Position numbers and translations under genes: made by a program. From positions 124,001 through 188,000 of the forward strand of contig CALREX010000001.1 in the NCBI GenBank assembly GCA_943356465.1: 64,000 bases of DNA, written 5' to 3'. Position 1 is the stretch's first letter; every line of letters begins with the position of its first letter. The notes under the pieces were generated by a model, which worked only from the letters and a program-made list of their open reading frames with translations, had not been told where the DNA came from and did no database searches. The DNA is from Candidatus Peribacteria bacterium. Lineage in GTDB: Bacteria; Patescibacteriota; Gracilibacteria; UBA1369; LOWO2-01-FULL-3. Below, in pieces: positions 1 through 6,596 of the stretch.

Positions 1-2
1 AA

Positions 3-695
3 CAAGCAACAGAACCAGAATCTCGGAAAGATGATGCAAGCATTGACAGGCCTACATCATCAGACGCAACCGCAGACGAAGCGGTTGCATGTCAAGTTGA
101 AGACACTGCGGGGAAAATGCTCGTTGTCTTGCTTGACCCTGCAACAAAACCATCTGTTGATGAGTTAAACTCTGCTGGAGCAAGCCTTTTAAGAACAAAT
201 GTAAGCGCATTTAATAAATTAAGAGAAAATTATTTAGAGTGGAGGCCGGATTTTCAAGGTGGAGATTTTGAAGAAGCAAATTTGGAAGGAGTAAATTTAA
301 GCGGGGCAAATTTGCAAGAAGCAAGACTAATATCCGCAAATTTGAAGAACTCAAATTTAAGCGGAGGAAATTTCTCGAATGCACAGATTTCATCTGCAGA
401 CTTAACAAACGCAGATTTAAGAAACGCAAGGTTTAATGGAGCTGACTTGGGAGATTCGAAACTAAACGGAGCGGATATAAGAGGAGCAAACATGGGAACA
501 GGCATGGACAGTGGGTATTTGAAAGAAGTCATAGACGAAACAGGAAAGCCAATAAGAGTTTTGACTTTACTTGGAGTAAAATATGATTCAGCAACAATAC
601 TGCAAAGAATAACAAACCCAGGAATACAATCAACATTCTATATAGCAGGAGAAGAAGTATCAGCAGAAAGCCTTTTAGCTTTATTGAAAACTTAA
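3..695 (+). CDS. Pentapeptide-repeat protein, 5' end outside the window
   Basis: The reading frame is open to the left edge, so the protein begins before the window. The ATG at 117 is only an internal methionine. From about base 280 to 500 the product has tandem A(N/D)LxxA pentapeptides (ANLEG, ANLQE, ADLTN, ADLRN, ADLGD, ADIRG), which are known to form a right-handed quadrilateral beta-helix. A non-repetitive C-terminal part of about 65 residues follows. The N-terminal part in view is Asp, Glu, Ser and Thr rich and looks disordered. No enzyme motif or membrane segment is seen. Pentapeptide proteins have varied roles, such as scaffolds or gyrase-protecting DNA mimics, and nothing here selects one. 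Its TAA overlaps the stop of the convergent TPR gene within a shared TTAA. Confidence 0.85.
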   Translation, partial: QATEPESRKDDASIDRPTSSDATADEAVACQVEDTAGKMLVVLLDPATKPSVDELNSAGASLLRTNVSAFNKLRENYLEWRPDFQGGDFEEANLEGVNLSGANLQEARLISANLKNSNLSGGNFSNAQISSADLTNADLRNARFNGADLGDSKLNGADIRGANMGTGMDSGYLKEVIDETGKPIRVLTLLGVKYDSATILQRITNPGIQSTFYIAGEEVSAESLLALLKT

Positions 696-1441
696 ACTTT
701 TGTGTTTTCAGCTATAGCCTTTTTTACTTTTTTAAGATAAGTTTTTGCCTCGGCATTTCCGGGATCAATCTCGATAATTTTTTTCAAAGCATTAACAGAT
801 TCGTCGTAATTTTCTGAATCCATTTGTAAATCAGCAATCAAAAACAAAAAATCAATATTTTCCAAGTCCATATTGTGTGCTTTATCCGCGGCAACAATGG
901 CGTTTGAAAGTTGACCGAGGCTTCTGTATACCTGTGCAAGACTTACAAATCTTTGTGGACGGGAAGGATCCAGAATAACGGCCCTTTGATAAGCCTCTTT
1001 AGCGGCCTCAAATTCCTGTTGCTGGTAGAGAGCCAGCCCAAGATTACTATAATGCACTGCGTCATTAGTAAGTTCACCGAGTTGCTTGAAAAGCGCGGCA
1101 GCGGCCGAATACATTTGTTTTTGCATGTAAAGCATGGCAAGTTTTTGCTGAGCTTCGATATTTGCAGGATCTATAGCCATGGCCTGCACAAGCAATTTTA
1201 TAGCCTCATCTTCTTCACCGACCTTAAGTTTGATATCGGCTTTTTCACATAATGCGGAAATATCAATTTTTTCCTGTTTGGAAAGTTTTTTATTTTCATC
1301 AATATCAAGAGGCTCTTCATCTATAAGAGATTTCTTTTCAGGGGGAGGGGTATTTTTTTTGACATTCAAAACATGGGCCCTATGCACAAAAACTCCACCG
1401 AAAAGCGAAACACTCAAGAATAATAAAAGATAAGTCCACAT
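692..1441 (-). CDS. Membrane-anchored TPR protein
   Basis: The 249-residue product starts with one hydrophobic segment (about residues 3-18, a signal-anchor). An acidic, lysine-rich linker follows, then about five tetratricopeptide repeats from residue 65 on. Typical repeat positions are visible, such as AIKLLVQAMAIDPANIEAQ and AKEAYQRAVILDPSRPQ. TPR domains are protein-protein interaction scaffolds, here probably on the cytoplasmic or outer face of the membrane. It is the last gene of a murF-holB-TPR operon on the minus strand, only 4 bases after holB. Its stop overlaps that of the convergent pentapeptide gene. The partner protein cannot be told from sequence. Confidence 0.8.
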   Translation of the reverse strand: MWTYLLLFLSVSLFGGVFVHRAHVLNVKKNTPPPEKKSLIDEEPLDIDENKKLSKQEKIDISALCEKADIKLKVGEEDEAIKLLVQAMAIDPANIEAQQKLAMLYMQKQMYSAAAALFKQLGELTNDAVHYSNLGLALYQQQEFEAAKEAYQRAVILDPSRPQRFVSLAQVYRSLGQLSNAIVAADKAHNMDLENIDFLFLIADLQMDSENYDESVNALKKIIEIDPGNAEAKTYLKKVKKAIAENTKV

Positions 1442-1445
1442 AGTT

Positions 1446-2348
1446 TTATTTTAAAGAAAGCATTAAATTTTCCAATACCAATTTTAAATTTACATTCTTT
1501 TTGATTAAAGTCATAGCTTCATCGATTTTCAAAACAGTGTCTATATGCTCATAAGCATTCTCTCCATCCAAAATTTTACTCCTCAAAACATTTGATAAAA
1601 TAGTTACAAATGTATCAATTTTAGTTTCATCCTCGACAAGATCGCTAACATAAGAAAATCTTTCCGTAATATTTTTATGTTCCAAAAAGAATATAACATC
1701 ACTATAAATTTTAATATAATTTGCAAGTTCATCGGGATTTTCCATAAGATTCACGGCCTTTCCGGTTTTTCCGAGAGAAAAAAGACCGACTTTTTTTATG
1801 GTATCTTCATCGCATTCGCTATACATCTCGCGTAGCTTCCGTTCGAGATATCCGGCTGAAACAAGAGCAAAATTCATAACTCTCACACGCGAAATAATCG
1901 TTGGTAAAACAGCCCTGACATTGTTTGTAGTCAAAATAAAAATAGTACGCTCGGGCGGCTCTTCAAGCATTTTCAAAAAGCTGTTTGCCGCATCGGTAGT
2001 CATTCTTTCTATAGTTTGTATAAGAAAAATTTTGTAATTCGACTGTCTGGTCATATTGCATCTTTCAATCATTTTTCGGACATCGTCTATTTTTATAGAC
2101 TCTTTGTCGTCAATCATCTCTATTGTATCCAGATGTACCCCCTTTTCAATTTGTAGACATGTCGGACAAGCATGACAAAAGTCATTTGAACACTGCAAAA
2201 TTCCGGCCAATTTTTTTGCCACCGTATTTTTCCCTACACTATTTGGTCCGGCTAAAAGATATGCATGGGAAATATTTTCACTCAAAATATCTGACTCAAT
2301 CAGTTTAAGTTGTTTTTCATGCCCGATTATTGACCAGTTATACTTCAT
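1446..2348 (-). CDS. holB: DNA polymerase III delta' subunit (clamp loader)
   Basis: An AAA+ clamp-loader protein of 300 residues. The P-loop GPNSVGKNT is at residues 34-42. A zinc-binding cluster of four cysteines (C53, C58, C61, C64) is characteristic of gamma/tau and delta' subunits. The DEx-box region reads IQTIERMT with the LEEPPE motif, and the sensor-1 area has TNN with SRVRV. An intact P-loop is also compatible with a short DnaX-like protein, but the length and motif spacing fit delta' better. The family works in the clamp-loader complex that places the beta clamp on primed DNA. It lies 7 bases after murF and 4 bases before the TPR gene, so it is probably cotranscribed with both. Confidence 0.85.
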   Translation of the reverse strand: MKYNWSIIGHEKQLKLIESDILSENISHAYLLAGPNSVGKNTVAKKLAGILQCSNDFCHACPTCLQIEKGVHLDTIEMIDDKESIKIDDVRKMIERCNMTRQSNYKIFLIQTIERMTTDAANSFLKMLEEPPERTIFILTTNNVRAVLPTIISRVRVMNFALVSAGYLERKLREMYSECDEDTIKKVGLFSLGKTGKAVNLMENPDELANYIKIYSDVIFFLEHKNITERFSYVSDLVEDETKIDTFVTILSNVLRSKILDGENAYEHIDTVLKIDEAMTLIKKNVNLKLVLENLMLSLK

Positions 2349-2355
2349 AAACTTT

Positions 2356-3663
2356 TTATAGTTTCTCCCAAACTTTTTCCTGTCTCACCAAAAGCTTCTT
2401 CGAGTCTTCAGGATGCGCCATAAGGTCTTTTACGAACTTTTCGAGACGCACATTATTTTGTGAACCTTTAACTAAAATTATATCACCTTCCTGAATTTTC
2501 TTTTTGAAAAAATCGGAGGCCTCAAGCGCAGTTGCAAAATAAAACACACAGTTTTCATCCATGCCTTTTCCGAGGGCGATTTCGCCGATAAGCCTTGCGT
2601 TTCCGCCTACGGTTATCAGGATATCGGCACTATCTTTCACTTCAGCGCCAACCATTTCATGCAAAGTTTTTGCATCATCGCCAAGTTCATTCATATTCCC
2701 TAAAACTGCCACGCGTCTGTGAGGGGTTTCTCCCTTCTTAAGGCCAATATCCGCCTCCTTTGCTATCTCTCGAAGTGTTTTCAAGGCTTCTTTCACTACT
2801 TCGGGAGAAGCATTATATGAGCCATCCAAAATAATAGATTCGTTTAATCCTTCGATAATATTCATTCTTCCAGGTGGAAGCTTGAATTTTGTCAGAGTGT
2901 TAAGGGCGTTTTGCAATGGAATTCCCAAAATATCAGCGCAAATTATTGCGGGAGTCAGCACGTAACACTGATATCCACCAAGAATTGGCGCGGAAACCTG
3001 CATTTTTATGTCATGATGTGTAATCATAAAATTTACACCATCCAGCGATGTTTTAGTGGAAGAAATAAGATAGTCCGCTTCTTCATTCTTTCCAAAAGTG
3101 ATGACGCCTTTTTTTGGCCATTCCTTGGCAAAATCGTACAAAAGCGGATTGTCGGTGTTCAATATCAATTTGCCGCTGGACTTTAGCGCATGGGCAATTT
3201 TAGATTTTTCCTCGAAAATAGCATTAATATCTTTAAATTGTCCTTCATCCAGATGGACAGGATAAATATTTGTTATTATCGCAATATCCGGTTTTGCCAC
3301 AGAGGTCAAAAAATCCATATCACCAGGCTTATCAACGCCATATTCCAAAAGCAAAATTTCGCTATGATCTTTGAAAAGAGAATGAAAAGCGGCTTTAAGA
3401 AGAAGCCACGACCACGTCAAGGCGGAAGAGAATCCGCTTGGAATATCCAGAATCGTAAGCAAAAGCCCAAAATCAGAATTCATACTTTTTTCATTTCTCT
3501 TGACCTTAAACTGAGTGTTCAAAACCGCAAAAATAGCATCTTTTGTGCTGGTTTTACCGGCAGATCCGGTAACAGCGATAACCTTTCCGGTAAACTTTTT
3601 CATCCTATCTATGGCAAGTCTTTTGAGGATAAAAAGTACAAATTTTTTCAAAAAATTTTTCAT
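2356..3663 (-). CDS. murF: MurF-like UDP-MurNAc-tripeptide:D-Ala-D-Ala ligase
   Basis: A Mur ligase that would add D-Ala-D-Ala to the peptidoglycan precursor in the cytoplasm. The ATP loop TGSAGKTSTK lies near residues 32-41. The metal and substrate region LEYGVDKPGDMD and TNIYPVHLDE follows, then the C-terminal domain with DGSYNASPEVV and LGNMNELGDDA, both typical of MurF. The ATG at 3663 is chosen over the TTG at 3681. Odd point: the P-loop comes within about 35 residues of the start. The usual N-terminal UDP-binding domain of 80-100 residues is missing and replaced by a short hydrophobic and basic stretch that could touch the membrane. It is first in an operon with holB and the TPR gene. 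Confidence 0.85.
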   Translation of the reverse strand: MKNFLKKFVLFILKRLAIDRMKKFTGKVIAVTGSAGKTSTKDAIFAVLNTQFKVKRNEKSMNSDFGLLLTILDIPSGFSSALTWSWLLLKAAFHSLFKDHSEILLLEYGVDKPGDMDFLTSVAKPDIAIITNIYPVHLDEGQFKDINAIFEEKSKIAHALKSSGKLILNTDNPLLYDFAKEWPKKGVITFGKNEEADYLISSTKTSLDGVNFMITHHDIKMQVSAPILGGYQCYVLTPAIICADILGIPLQNALNTLTKFKLPPGRMNIIEGLNESIILDGSYNASPEVVKEALKTLREIAKEADIGLKKGETPHRRVAVLGNMNELGDDAKTLHEMVGAEVKDSADILITVGGNARLIGEIALGKGMDENCVFYFATALEASDFFKKKIQEGDIILVKGSQNNVRLEKFVKDLMAHPEDSKKLLVRQEKVWEKL

Positions 3664-3750
3664 AAAAAAAGCACAATACAATTGCGCCGGAATACTACCA
3701 CATCAAGCCCAAAAATGCGAATCGTTTTAACACAATTATTATCTCAATTA

Positions 3751-4260
3751 CTATTCGCTGTCACGGGGCATGGGAATAGGTTTTCTGCCAGGCTTATGCA
3801 TTCCTTCGCCTTCTTCAGGAAGTATGGCCAAATCCTCAAGGAATGGACGTAGCCAATGTAAAGAATCGGCAATTCTTTGTCCAACAGATGCCCTTAAGGG
3901 TGGAAGTAATACTGTAGTCGAAGAGGATAGCCTAGCAGCATCATCTTTAATCGAGTCCAAAAGAATTCTTAATAACTCAACATTCTCAGCGTCAGGTGCG
4001 CCATAGATATATTTGCCATCGTCAACATTGATAGCGAACTGAAAAGATAATACACTCGTTCCTTCTTCAAAAGCGGTTAGCACGCACCTGTCCATCCCTT
4101 GAGGCATAAACTGAAGAACATATTTTTTGTCGCCGACATTGGTTTTCAAGGATAAAGCCTCTCTTGCGCCGATTTGAGCTAATTTAGATAACACATCTTG
4201 AAAAATTTGTGCATCCAAACCTGTTTCTTTAGTTGGTTCTGATTGTAAAACTGTCAACAT
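3751..4260 (-). CDS. Hypothetical protein, 169 residues
   Basis: I do not recognise the family. The product is soluble and mixed alpha/beta, with no signal peptide or membrane segment. The centre (residues 45-85) reads like beta strands (KKYVLQFMPQGMDRCVLTAF). The C-terminus is helical and ends in a basic, proline-rich tail (KPGRKPIPMPRDSE). It is transcribed from its own good promoter (TTGACT-N16-TATAAT, 4294-4321), back to back with the cyclophilin lipoprotein. The ATG at 4260 is the first in-frame start after that promoter. murF begins 87 bases beyond its stop on the same strand, so readthrough into the murF operon is possible. Confidence 0.7.
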   Translation of the reverse strand: MLTVLQSEPTKETGLDAQIFQDVLSKLAQIGAREALSLKTNVGDKKYVLQFMPQGMDRCVLTAFEEGTSVLSFQFAINVDDGKYIYGAPDAENVELLRILLDSIKDDAARLSSSTTVLLPPLRASVGQRIADSLHWLRPFLEDLAILPEEGEGMHKPGRKPIPMPRDSE

Positions 4261-4293
4261 AAATGATTATTATAAGATTTCAAAAGGAGACCG

Positions 4294-4321
4294 ATTATAT
4301 AACTATTGCAAAAATAGTCAA
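4294..4321 (-). promoter_or_regulatory. Sigma70-type promoter for the 169-residue gene
   Basis: On the minus strand TTGACT (4316-4321) is followed after 16 bases by TATAAT (4294-4299). Transcription would start near 4287, about 27 bases before the ATG at 4260. It is arranged divergently to the cyclophilin promoter. Confidence 0.7.
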
Positions 4322-4334
4322 TCCGATGCAAAAT
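4306..4334 (+). promoter_or_regulatory. Probable promoter of the cyclophilin lipoprotein
   Basis: TTGCAA (4306-4311), a 17-base spacer and CAAAAT (4329-4334) lie 25 bases before the ATG at 4360. Both boxes are weaker than consensus. The -35 box overlaps the spacer and -35 box of the divergent promoter, so the two may compete. Confidence 0.45.
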
Positions 4335-4359
4335 ACTCCCACATCTAACTTTTAAAATA

Positions 4360-5019
4360 ATGAAAACTTTAAAAATATTTTTGGCATCGGGACTGATACT
4401 CGCTACGTTAACAGCATGCACATCAAAAACGACCACAAATTCTCGAACAAAAACTTCAGTTACTCCAGCCGAATCTTTACAATCTAACATCCCAGCAACA
4501 ATGAAAACAACACCGGAAAAAGGCGACACTATAGCAGTTTTAACAACAAACATGGGGGAAATAAAAGTTCTTCTTTATACGAAAGATGTTCCGGAAACTG
4601 CAAAAAATTTCGCAGAGCTTGCAAAAGAAAAAAAATACGATGGTACGATTTTCCACAGAGTCATCAACAATTTCATGATTCAGGGAGGAGATTTTGAAAA
4701 TAGAAATGGAACAGGAGGATATACATACAAGGGAAAAGGCACTCGCCTAAAAGACGAAATCAATCCTAATCTAAGCCATATTCGCGGTGCATTGTCTATG
4801 GCAAATTCGGGTGCGCACACAAATAGTGCCGCAAGTCAGTTTTTCATAGTGCAAAATCCAAAAGGAACAAAATTCCTTGATGGTGATTACGCAATTTTCG
4901 GCTATGCTTACGAAGGAATGGACGTTGTTGACCAAATCGCTGCAACAAAAACAGACGGAGGAGACAAACCTTTGGAGGACATAGTTTTAGAAAAAGTTGA
5001 AATCAAAACTCAAGAATAA
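4360..5019 (+). CDS. Cyclophilin-type peptidyl-prolyl isomerase, lipoprotein
   Basis: A 219-residue lipoprotein. The signal peptide ends in the lipobox LTAC with the acylated Cys20, then a Thr/Ser-rich linker, then a cyclophilin domain from about residue 62. Conserved active-site parts are visible: FHRVINNFMIQGGD (catalytic Arg, and the Gln of the proline pocket), SMANSG and SQFFIV. Cyclophilins catalyse cis-trans isomerisation of X-Pro bonds. This one would fold exported proteins on the outer face of the membrane, matching the DsbA-VKOR system and the lipoprotein transferase lgt elsewhere in the window. No Shine-Dalgarno motif precedes the ATG. Confidence 0.93.
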   Translation: MKTLKIFLASGLILATLTACTSKTTTNSRTKTSVTPAESLQSNIPATMKTTPEKGDTIAVLTTNMGEIKVLLYTKDVPETAKNFAELAKEKKYDGTIFHRVINNFMIQGGDFENRNGTGGYTYKGKGTRLKDEINPNLSHIRGALSMANSGAHTNSAASQFFIVQNPKGTKFLDGDYAIFGYAYEGMDVVDQIAATKTDGGDKPLEDIVLEKVEIKTQE

Positions 5020-5042
5020 AGCACTCCAAAATAACACAACAA

Positions 5043-5071
5043 AAAAGCCCCTCCAAAATGGAAGGGCTTTT
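5043..5071. terminator. Bidirectional intrinsic terminator
   Basis: AAAAGCCC (5043-5050) pairs with GGGCTTTT (5064-5071). A C/A mismatch and TCC/GGA extend the stem over an AAAAT loop. A-runs on one side and T-runs on the other serve both the cyclophilin gene (plus) and rplT (minus), which converge here. Confidence 0.8.
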
Positions 5072-5083
5072 AAATTTCACCGT

Positions 5084-5434
5084 TTATTCTTTCATAGCTT
5101 CTTCAACGATTTTCTTGAAGACTGCAGGTTCTTTGATTGCAAGATCTGCAAGCATTTTGCGGTTTACTAGGATGTCCTTTTTGGTCATCGCCGCGATAAG
5201 TCTGCTGTATGTGAATCCAAGATCTCTACATGCTATGTTGATTCTTGTGATCCAAAGCTTCCGGAAATCCCTTGTTCTGCGCTTTCTGTCGGCATAGCTG
5301 TGTACGCCGGCTTTCATCATCGCATTCTTGGCCCAAGTGAAGATTCTGCTTCTCTGGCCACGGAAACCTTTGGCTTTTTTCACCATTGTCTGGTGCCTAC
5401 GGTGGGCTGTTACGCCTCTTTTTACTCTGGTCAT
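5084..5434 (-). CDS. rplT: 50S ribosomal protein L20
   Basis: The 116-residue product has the full L20 pattern: MTRVKRGVTAHRRHQ at the start, KKAKGFRGQRSRIFTWAK, RKRRTRDFRKLWITRIN, and LAIKEPAVFKKIVEEA at the end. L20 binds 23S rRNA early in 50S assembly. In many bacteria it, or the leader of its operon, controls infC-rpmI-rplT expression. It is the last gene of that operon, 43 bases after rpmI, and is followed by a bidirectional terminator. No Shine-Dalgarno motif precedes the ATG. Length is normal for the family. Confidence 0.97.
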   Translation of the reverse strand: MTRVKRGVTAHRRHQTMVKKAKGFRGQRSRIFTWAKNAMMKAGVHSYADRKRRTRDFRKLWITRINIACRDLGFTYSRLIAAMTKKDILVNRKMLADLAIKEPAVFKKIVEEAMKE

Positions 5435-5477
5435 GATATAAACTTAAGAAATATAATTTATAATTTTGTGAATTTCT

Positions 5478-5690
5478 TTATTTGCCCTGTGTTTTCAATT
5501 TTCCAGGCAAAATGAACGCAAAAGATTTGCGTTGAGTGTGATTTATCTGAATTCCTGATGGATAAAGCTTCTTTTGTCTTTTTGATTTATTCGCAAGAAG
5601 ATGTTTTCTCGCAGATTTATCAAACGTAGCTGTTCCACTTTTTCTTATTTTTAAGCGTTTTTTTAGTCCGCTGTGGCTTTTCTGCTTCAT
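5478..5690 (-). CDS. rpmI: 50S ribosomal protein L35
   Basis: A small basic protein of 70 residues beginning MKQKSHSGLKKRLKIRKSG, with the conserved HLLANKSKRQKKLYPSG stretch of L35. It is a component of the large ribosomal subunit. It starts 2 bases after the stop of infC and 43 bases before rplT, in the conserved infC-rpmI-rplT order. Translation is probably coupled to infC, because there is no room for a separate leader and no Shine-Dalgarno motif. Confidence 0.96.
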   Translation of the reverse strand: MKQKSHSGLKKRLKIRKSGTATFDKSARKHLLANKSKRQKKLYPSGIQINHTQRKSFAFILPGKLKTQGK

Positions 5691-5692
5691 AT

Positions 5693-6205
5693 TTACTGTT
5701 TATTAGGTGTTAGAATCATTATTAACATGTTTCCTTGGCTCTTTGGGGACATATCAACTACGGCTACCTCCTTAAGCGACTCATAAAATTTTCGTAATTT
5801 ATCCATCCCAAGGTCTTTATACATAGACTCTCTTCCCCTGAAAATCAATGTAACTTTCACGCTATTTCCATCTTCTAGGAATCCTTTTGCCTGTTTTGCT
5901 TTCACCTCGATGTCGTGATCTCCGGTCTTAAATCCAAGGCGAACTCCCTTTATCTCAGCCTTTTTCTGCATTTTTTTATGCTTCGTGTCGACCTTTCTTT
6001 GATGATATTGATACTTTCCGTAATCAAGGATTTTACACACAGGTGGATTTGCATTTGGAGCCACTTCTGCGAGATCCATTTCCAGTTCCCTGGCCATTTC
6101 GAGTGCTTTATCCAAAGCAACGATCCCGAGCTGTTCACCCTCTGCGCCAATCAGCCTTACTGTCGGCGAGCGAATGCCCCTGTTTATGCGTAAATCTTTA
6201 ACGAT
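5693..6205 (-). CDS. infC: Translation initiation factor IF-3 with a non-AUG start
   Basis: IF-3 prevents subunit joining and checks the start codon. The C-terminal domain (NPPVCKILDYGKYQYHQR to MLIMILTPNK) is complete. The N-terminal domain runs back through LGIVALDKALEMA, SPTVRLIGAEG and KDLRINRGIR, so the TTG at 6115 is internal. Upstream of the conserved start there is no ATG, GTG or TTG before the in-frame stop. The best candidates are ATC at 6203-6205 (170 residues, chosen) or ATT at 6227-6229. A rare start codon is a known hallmark of infC and underlies its autoregulation, since IF-3 rejects its own start. It is first in infC-rpmI-rplT. Confidence 0.9.
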   Translation of the reverse strand: MVKDLRINRGIRSPTVRLIGAEGEQLGIVALDKALEMARELEMDLAEVAPNANPPVCKILDYGKYQYHQRKVDTKHKKMQKKAEIKGVRLGFKTGDHDIEVKAKQAKGFLEDGNSVKVTLIFRGRESMYKDLGMDKLRKFYESLKEVAVVDMSPKSQGNMLIMILTPNKQ

Positions 6206-6255
6206 ATATTTATCATAAAGAAATAAAATGCTTTCCGCTTGAAAAAAGCTCTTGG

Positions 6256-6284
6256 ATATTACGAGAACTAAGCCCTATTGTCAA
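6256..6284 (-). promoter_or_regulatory. Promoter of infC-rpmI-rplT
   Basis: A perfect TTGACA (6279-6284 on the minus strand), a 17-base spacer and TAATAT (6256-6261). Transcription would begin near 6249, giving a leader of about 44 bases to the ATC start or 20 to the ATT start. Confidence 0.75.
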
Positions 6285-6326
6285 GCTGGAGTTACGAAGA
6301 ATTTCATGTGGGGAAATTTTGGGACC

Positions 6327-6402
6327 TGGTGGAGCCGACGGGATTTGAACCCGCATCGCCCGGGTGACAATCCAGGGCATTTTACCATTAAAATACAGCC
6401 CC
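6327..6402 (-). tRNA. Aberrant tRNA-Asp(GTC)-like gene
   Basis: The acceptor arm GGGGCTG/CGGCTCC with encoded ACCA, an A/T-only D stem with the GG loop, and a good T arm (GCGGG TTCAAAT CCCGT) are all present. The anticodon arm is irregular. CCTGG pairs with CCGGG around ATTGTCAC, an 8-base loop, one base too many. GTC with T33 and A37 is the best anticodon reading. A canonical tRNA-Asp lies at 43759-43836 with discriminator G, whereas this one has A. It may be a diverged second tRNA, a tRNA pseudogene or a tRNA-like RNA. It is flanked by the inverted repeat ACCTGGT/ACCAGGT. Confidence 0.6.
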
Positions 6403-6510
6403 ATGCTACACCAGGTACTTTTAAGCATACATAAAAATCCTTCTTATCAAAGGATTCGTATGTGTCACCCCGGTGAGCTGTAATTTAACAACGCCCTGGA
6501 TCTTGCTTAT
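6403..6510 (-). other. Leader of the tRNA-like gene with hairpin and anticodon-arm complementarity
   Basis: This 108-base gap has no gene. In the minus-strand transcript it holds a hairpin (AATCCTT/AAGGATT at 6436-6456, extended by CATAC/GTATG at 6426-6462). Near its 5' end it also holds ATCCAGGGC (6493-6501), which is exactly complementary to GCCCTGGAT of the tRNA-like anticodon arm. Confidence 0.45.
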
Positions 6511-6539
6511 ATACTAGCAAATTTCGATTTTTTTGACAA
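6511..6539 (-). promoter_or_regulatory. Promoter of the tRNA-like gene
   Basis: Minus strand TTGTCA (6534-6539), a 17-base spacer and TAGTAT (6511-6516). The same pair of boxes with the same spacing precedes ftsA at 52329. Transcription would start about 100 bases before the tRNA-like sequence. Confidence 0.6.
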
Positions 6540-6558
6540 GATTTTTCGGCAAAAAAAG

Positions 6559-6580
6559 TGTTGTTGGGCCTCCAACAACA
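6559..6580 (+). promoter_or_regulatory. Hairpin abutting the ispC ribosome-binding site
   Basis: TGTTGTTGG and CCAACAACA form a perfect 9-bp stem with a GCCT loop. Its last base is the first base of AAGGA (6580-6584), the only Shine-Dalgarno-like motif before the ispC ATG at 6597. There is no T-tract, so it is not a terminator. Translational control is a reasonable guess. Confidence 0.5.
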
Positions 6581-6596
6581 AGGATATACTCACAAC

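Noticed and set aside
911-1252. Long frame antisense to the TPR gene
   Set aside because: It is a shadow of a well-supported coding region on the other strand; similar shadows over holB, murF, carB and others were also dropped.
6213-6434. Reading frames on both strands over the tRNA-like gene
   Set aside because: They overlap the tRNA-like structure and the infC promoter and have no protein-like conservation.
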